The notes under the pieces were generated by a model. It was not told the DNA's origin. It saw only the letters and a list, made by a program, of their open reading frames with translations, and searched no databases. From JAQVXR01 sp050945755 (GTDB taxonomy: Bacteria > Bacillota > Dehalobacteriia > Dehalobacteriales > Dehalobacteriaceae): DNA of 16,142 bases. Numbering within the stretch: the stretch's first letter is position 1; each line of letters begins with the position of its first letter. Below are positions 12,977 to 16,142 of this stretch, piece after piece. The position numbers were made by a program, and so were the translations under genes. The stretch is taken from assembly GCA_050945755.1 (NCBI GenBank), contig JBMNTN010000044.1, forward strand, positions 1 through 16,142. The letters run 5' to 3'.

Positions 12977-14347
12977 GTGCAGTTTTTAGACAAGACGCAC
13001 AGTATTGTAATTATATTATTTGTTTTCTCTTATTTAATAGATATTTTTTTTCCTTGCCAGGTTCTGGAGCTAACACAATTTGTTTTATCTTTGGTTTTAT
13101 TAATGATTAATTTTCCTTTTCTTAAACATGCGAACAGATATATTTCTATTAGTTTATTGTTGGTAGGTACCATAATTTTATTATATTTTGATGCCGGTTT
13201 TGATCAATGGCTAAAATCCATCAACAAAAATGCCGGTTTAGTTGCTTTTTTAGCTACCGTCCCTATGCTGGGGTTTCCTTTGTCTTATGAAGATTTTCAA
13301 GGTGCTATCAAAAATAAAGTTTCTAAATATTTTAATTCACCTCATAACTATTATAATATTACTGCTTTCTTGACCGTCACTCTATCTATGCTGATAAACA
13401 TAGCGTGTATCCCAATAATTTATCATTTGGTAAAAAAATTTAAAGATAAATATCCTCTCAGCTTGTTTTCCAAAGCAGTCACTCGGGGTTTTTCCACAAG
13501 TATTATCTGGGCTCCCAATGCTGTATCCATAGCTGTAGTTTTACCTTATTTAAAAATACCTTGGGTGAAATTTTTCCCAGGGGGACTCTTTTTTCTTTTT
13601 ATTACAATCATAATAATCGTATACTTCGAAAAAATATTTAATAAAGCGGATTTAAAATCAGAAGATAACATTGAAGAATATATTTTTGAAGGAGCAGCAG
13701 ATGAAAACAGTACATATTTAGTTAAGAAATTATCATTAATGGGGATATTCATCCTTTCCTCAGTTGTTTTGTTTGAAGTATTTACCGGTCATAGTGCAGT
13801 GGTCGCCGTCCCGGTAGTTGCCGTTTTTGCCCCTTTACTCATAGCCTTATTATGGAAAAAGAAAAATGTTTATTACAATTCTTTAAAAAATTATTACCGG
13901 ATAACTCTGCCGAGCCTAAAAAGCCAAATCGTTTTATTTATGTTAGCCGGTTTTTTTGGGCAGGCTTTAGATATTTCCGGTGCAGGAAAATATTTAAGTG
14001 ATTTTATTTATAATTTGAATATTCAACAGCCAGTCATTCTAATTTGTATATTTATGTACATGATTATCATATTAGCAATCATTGGTATTCACCCGGTAAT
14101 AAGTGTCTCCACAATACTAGTAACTTTTCCGGTTTCAACTTTACCTTTAATGCCTATGCAATTTGTTCTGACTTTGACAACGGCTTATTCCTTGGGAGTA
14201 CTTTTATCGCCTATATCAGGTACCGTTTTGATTACAGCCGGATTGACTATGCAGAATCCACTAAACGTTGGTGTAGGTATTAATTGGAAGTATGCATTTA
14301 TAGCGACAATTTTCTATATCGCGTTACTGTCAATTTTTCCATTCTAA
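12977..14347 (+). CDS. Polytopic membrane protein, possible ion/organic-acid transporter, family not recognised
   Basis: Predicted 456-aa protein from GTG 12977, after GGCGGAG a few bases upstream. About ten to twelve hydrophobic spans cover nearly the whole chain, with one charged cytoplasmic loop in the middle (about 220-250, KADLKSEDNIEEYIFEGAADEN). The N-terminal third has a polar stretch, SYEDFQGAIKNKVSKYF, between spans. The C-terminal part, IGIHPVISVSTILVTFPVST, then AYSLGVLLSPISGTVLITAGL, has the Gly/Pro/Ser-rich broken-helix look of ion-transporter superfamily carriers (ArsB/DASS/GntP-like), but I cannot name a family or substrate. It stands alone: transcribed rightward, divergent from the LysM gene, convergent with the foldase gene, and followed by its own terminator. 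Base composition is AT-rich like its surroundings. Confidence 0.6.
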   Translation: MQFLDKTHSIVIILFVFSYLIDIFFPCQVLELTQFVLSLVLLMINFPFLKHANRYISISLLLVGTIILLYFDAGFDQWLKSINKNAGLVAFLATVPMLGFPLSYEDFQGAIKNKVSKYFNSPHNYYNITAFLTVTLSMLINIACIPIIYHLVKKFKDKYPLSLFSKAVTRGFSTSIIWAPNAVSIAVVLPYLKIPWVKFFPGGLFFLFITIIIIVYFEKIFNKADLKSEDNIEEYIFEGAADENSTYLVKKLSLMGIFILSSVVLFEVFTGHSAVVAVPVVAVFAPLLIALLWKKKNVYYNSLKNYYRITLPSLKSQIVLFMLAGFFGQALDISGAGKYLSDFIYNLNIQQPVILICIFMYMIIILAIIGIHPVISVSTILVTFPVSTLPLMPMQFVLTLTTAYSLGVLLSPISGTVLITAGLTMQNPLNVGVGINWKYAFIATIFYIALLSIFPF

Positions 14348-14397
14348 AAACTGCTCCCCCTCAGTCCTTATTTTTCTTGAAAGAATTCCTCTGCATT

Positions 14398-14423
14398 GGG
14401 GAAATATTCCCCAGCTTTTGTTT
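14398..14423 (+). terminator. Intrinsic terminator of the membrane-protein gene
   Basis: GGGGAA (14398-14403) pairs with TTCCCC (14407-14412) around ATA. After AG comes CTTTTGTTT. It lies 50 bases after the stop codon. Confidence 0.65.
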
Positions 14424-14463
14424 AATGTAATCTGAACATAAAATAATTTAGCAAGAGAAAGTC

Positions 14464-14498
14464 TGCAAAAAAAGAAAGGGGATAATTATTCCCCTTTT
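14464..14498 (-). terminator. Intrinsic terminator of the foldase gene, containing its stop codon
   Basis: On the minus strand AAAGGGGA and TCCCCTTT (14490-14497 with 14475-14482) pair perfectly, followed by CTTTTTTT. The TAA stop (14486-14488) lies in the 7-nt loop, so the last Gly-Glu codons form the stem. Confidence 0.82.
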
Positions 14499-15367
14499 GT
14501 AAGTCGGTTTTCTACCTTGTATTCTTCCCTTTTCTTCTCCAGCCAGCTGCCATATTCTGTTTGCATTTTTTGATTCGTTAAAGTTTCTTTGATTTCAGTT
14601 TTATGATCCTCATATTTGGCAGCTTTTGCTGCTTTCTTATCTTCCACATTAATAATATGATAGCCATATTTGGTTTTGACCGGATCACTTGTTTCTCCTA
14701 CTTCCAGAGAGAATGCTGCCTTCTCAAACTCCTCCACCATCTGGCCTTTGATGATATAACCCAGTTCTCCGCCTGCATCTTTGTTACTGGCATCAGTGGA
14801 ATACTCTTTGGCTAATTCGGCAAAATCCGCACCGCCGGCTAATTTTTCTTTCACTTCATTGGCCTTATCGATGGTTTCTACCAAGATATGTCGTACCTGG
14901 ACTTGTTCTTGTTGGTTGAAAGTTTCTTTGTTTTCTTCAAAATACTTTTTCATTTCCTCTTCTGAAACGGAAACTTCACCTTCAAGAAGCTTCGTCAACT
15001 CCAAATTGCCTTTAACATCTTTCTTGGCGTCATCCATGGTCAGTCCGTACATTGCTAATGTTTGATTAAAATATTCCTCGCCGCCGTTTTGGGCAATTAA
15101 TTCGGATAACTCCTCTTCCACTTCTTTGTCAGACACAGAGATGTTTTGCTTTTTTACTTCCAGTGCAATAATCCGTTCGGTAATTAATGAATCCAAGGCT
15201 GCCTCCCCATTTTGGGCAACCAGGTAATCATACAACTCTTCCTTGGAAATATTCTCTCCATTTACCCGAGCGACCACTTCACCGGAGGTTGAAATGTAAA
15301 CGGCAGCAGCAATGACAACAATCAAAATTAATAGTACCAGATAAATTTTTTGTCTATCTTTACGCAT
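14486..15367 (-). CDS. PrsA-like membrane-anchored peptidyl-prolyl isomerase (parvulin/PpiC)
   Basis: Predicted 293-aa protein. ATG 15367 follows AGGAAGGGG at six bases; a longer form from 15409 has no site. The N-terminus is basic (MRKDRQK) and then has a single hydrophobic span (about 8-26) without a lipobox Cys, so it is anchored by an uncleaved helix and not by lipid as in classic PrsA. SurA_N-like helical region: about 30-140 (VVARVNGENISKEELYDYL, LDSLITERIIALE). Parvulin domain: about 155-243, with VQVRHILVETIDKA, GADFAELAKEYSTDASNKDAGGELGYI and YGYHIINVEDKK. A charged C-terminal helix follows (about 245-293). It should help fold exported proteins on the outer face of the membrane. It is monocistronic. 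Two TATAAT-like strings occur upstream (near 15405-15426), but no convincing -35 pairs with them. Confidence 0.9.
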   Translation of the reverse strand: MRKDRQKIYLVLLILIVVIAAAVYISTSGEVVARVNGENISKEELYDYLVAQNGEAALDSLITERIIALEVKKQNISVSDKEVEEELSELIAQNGGEEYFNQTLAMYGLTMDDAKKDVKGNLELTKLLEGEVSVSEEEMKKYFEENKETFNQQEQVQVRHILVETIDKANEVKEKLAGGADFAELAKEYSTDASNKDAGGELGYIIKGQMVEEFEKAAFSLEVGETSDPVKTKYGYHIINVEDKKAAKAAKYEDHKTEIKETLTNQKMQTEYGSWLEKKREEYKVENRLTKGE

Positions 15368-15543
15368 AGATTTCCCCTTCCTAATAGTATATTTAATATT
15401 ATTAAACATTATACAACCGGATTATACCGGACCTAATAAAGTATAACATTAAATTGTGTCAAAAATCTTACAAAGATAATACCATTTCAGGAACAGTCAA
15501 CCTTTTAATGTGATCGTGATTGCACAGGATACCGTAAGGCTGG

Positions 15544-15604
15544 AAAAAAAGAGGCTGGTGCACTACGAGCTAATTAAACTCGTTGTGCAACAGCCCCTTT
15601 TCTA
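15544..15604 (-). terminator. Strong hairpin terminator downstream of the disrupted gene
   Basis: A 17-bp stem (15553-15569 with 15579-15595) has only two mismatches and a 9-nt loop. On the minus strand it ends in CTTTTTTT (complement of 15544-15551), and on the plus strand in CCCCTTTT, so it may work both ways. It lies 27-78 bases past the stop at 15631. Confidence 0.88.
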
Positions 15605-15630
15605 TTCATGGCTATGCTTGACTATTCTTC

Positions 15631-15963
15631 TTAGTCACTCTCTTCCTCGCAATGTGGCGGACAGCCGGGACCATTCCCCTCATTGAATTGAGCTAACGGT
15701 TCTTGAACAGCAGGTGCGCCGGCCATTCCGCCTGCCGGTGATGTTGCCAGGAAATTATTTGCCGCAGTGATAGCATCAGTGGCAAAATCACAAATTTCAA
15801 AACCCATGGCAGTTAGATTCAAGACATTTAGGTTCGCGGCCAGTAACTGTGCATAAAGAACTTGATATTGTTGTTCAAAGGGAGGATTGGCAGGTGCTGG
15901 CGGGGAGGGTGTATTAAAATTAAGAACATCATTTGCATTAGCTGTAGTAACTGTAAGATTAAG
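15631..15963 (-). pseudogene. C-terminal remnant of a gene cut by an IS256-family insertion
   Basis: On the minus strand the frame is open from about 15966 to the TGA at 15631, roughly 110 residues, but there is no ATG and the first possible start (TTG 15822) lacks a ribosome binding site. The upstream boundary is a TAA at 15967-15969, inside what looks like the end of the insertion element. The visible product begins NLTVTTANANDVLNF, then has a Pro-rich stretch, an Ala/Asn-rich helical part (QVLYAQLLAANLNVLNLTAM), a Gly/Ala-rich stretch and an acidic tail with two Cys (GPGCPPHCEEESD). I do not recognise a family; the composition suggests a surface or spore protein. The 5' part should lie beyond the right end of the element, outside this window. 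The insertion is inferred; the other element end is not visible. Confidence 0.55.
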
Positions 15964-16006
15964 CCCTTATAATTGTGTAAAAAGAAAATGAGCCACGACC
16001 TCATAA

Positions 16007-16048
16007 CCTCGGTTAAAATATAAGTGACAAACAAATACCAAACCGAGG
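16007..16048 (+). promoter_or_regulatory. Hairpin touching the transposase ribosome binding site
   Basis: CCTCGGTT (16007-16014) is an exact inverted copy of AACCGAGG (16041-16048). The right arm covers the first bases of the AGGAGG site (16046-16051). Transcripts entering from outside would fold and limit transposase translation, as described for some other insertion sequences. Confidence 0.5.
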
Positions 16049-16060
16049 AGGATGAAATCC

Positions 16061-16142
16061 ATGGCTCAGTTTAATATTACCCTAACCGAAGAAGAATTGC
16101 ACGGACTTTTTATAAGCAACGGACGAGATGTAGCCGTAGCAA
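16061..16142 (+). CDS. IS256-family transposase, N-terminus only
   Basis: ATG 16061 follows AGGAGG (16046-16051) at nine bases. The 27 visible residues start MAQFNITLTEEELHGLF, then SNGRDVAVA, the typical N-terminus of IS256-family (mutator-type) DDE transposases. The catalytic domain lies beyond the window edge. It is the cut-and-paste or copy enzyme of the element and lies divergent from the remnant gene. Confidence 0.82.
   Translation, partial: MAQFNITLTEEELHGLFISNGRDVAVA

Larger units (their letters stand above)
15962..16142 (+). mobile_element. Left end of an IS256-family insertion sequence
   Basis: The element is recognised from its transposase. The likely terminal inverted repeat begins near 15962-15964 with GCCCTTATAATTGTGTAAAA, a type of end I associate with IS256 relatives; the exact boundary needs the other end. 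About 100 bases of untranslated leader precede the transposase start. The element runs off the window. Confidence 0.6.

Noticed and set aside
12922..13110. 62-codon plus-strand frame starting near GGAGGG
   Set aside because: It overlaps the start of the 456-aa membrane protein in another frame and has no family features; the longer frame explains the region.
15828..16034. 68-codon minus-strand frame
   Set aside because: It runs in another frame through the remnant gene and the end of the insertion element, has no ribosome binding site and codes for a composition typical of a chance frame.

Overview
The window looks like chromosomal DNA of a low-to-moderate G+C, spore-forming Gram-positive (Clostridia, perhaps the Desulfotomaculum/Pelotomaculum/Peptococcaceae group). 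The reasons are strong AGGAGG-type ribosome binding sites, frequent TTG/GTG starts, intrinsic terminators with U-tracts, CotB-type spore-coat proteins, a LysM protein, a PrsA-type foldase and an IS256-family transposase. The taxonomic placement is an inference; there is no rRNA or tRNA to anchor it.

Left part (1-2733, + strand): the tail of a DUF3298-type protein and its terminator, then three consecutive genes for CotB-like spore-coat proteins. Each carries the same roughly 50-residue domain twice. The middle one ends in a long Lys/Gln-rich repeat tail. A 48-aa membrane-anchored mini-protein follows.

Arsenic part (2815-8450): an arsB arsenite-pump gene is split by a +1 frameshift at a run of eight C. 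Its end overlaps, tail to tail, a minus-strand gene for a BioA-like aminotransferase that has a coiled-coil N-terminal extension and altered cofactor-site residues. Then, all on the minus strand, come an ArsR repressor with a CxC metal site and palindromic operator, and a three-gene operon read as ArsP permease, DUF2703 protein, small CxxC thioredoxin. Together these suggest arsenic efflux and thiol handling, with ArsB possibly non-functional and ArsP still intact.

Drug-resistance part (8600-12250, minus strand): an Fsr-type MFS exporter and an ABC-F ribosome-protection protein. The ABC-F gene has a perfect consensus sigma-A promoter, a leader of about 300 nt with short ORFs, and a terminator next to its start. 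A 14-nt upstream segment can pair with the 5' arm of that terminator. This is a complete candidate ribosome-mediated attenuator and the most interesting regulatory structure here.

Right part (12247-16142): a Cys-rich LysM protein (-), an unrecognised polytopic membrane protein (+), a membrane-anchored PpiC/PrsA foldase (-) with its stop codon in the terminator loop, and a minus-strand gene whose 5' end is replaced by the left end of an IS256-family element running off the window. Several palindromes (6661-6686, 8561-8608, 10187-10243) look like dispersed REP-type repeats. No CRISPR, tRNA or rRNA was seen.
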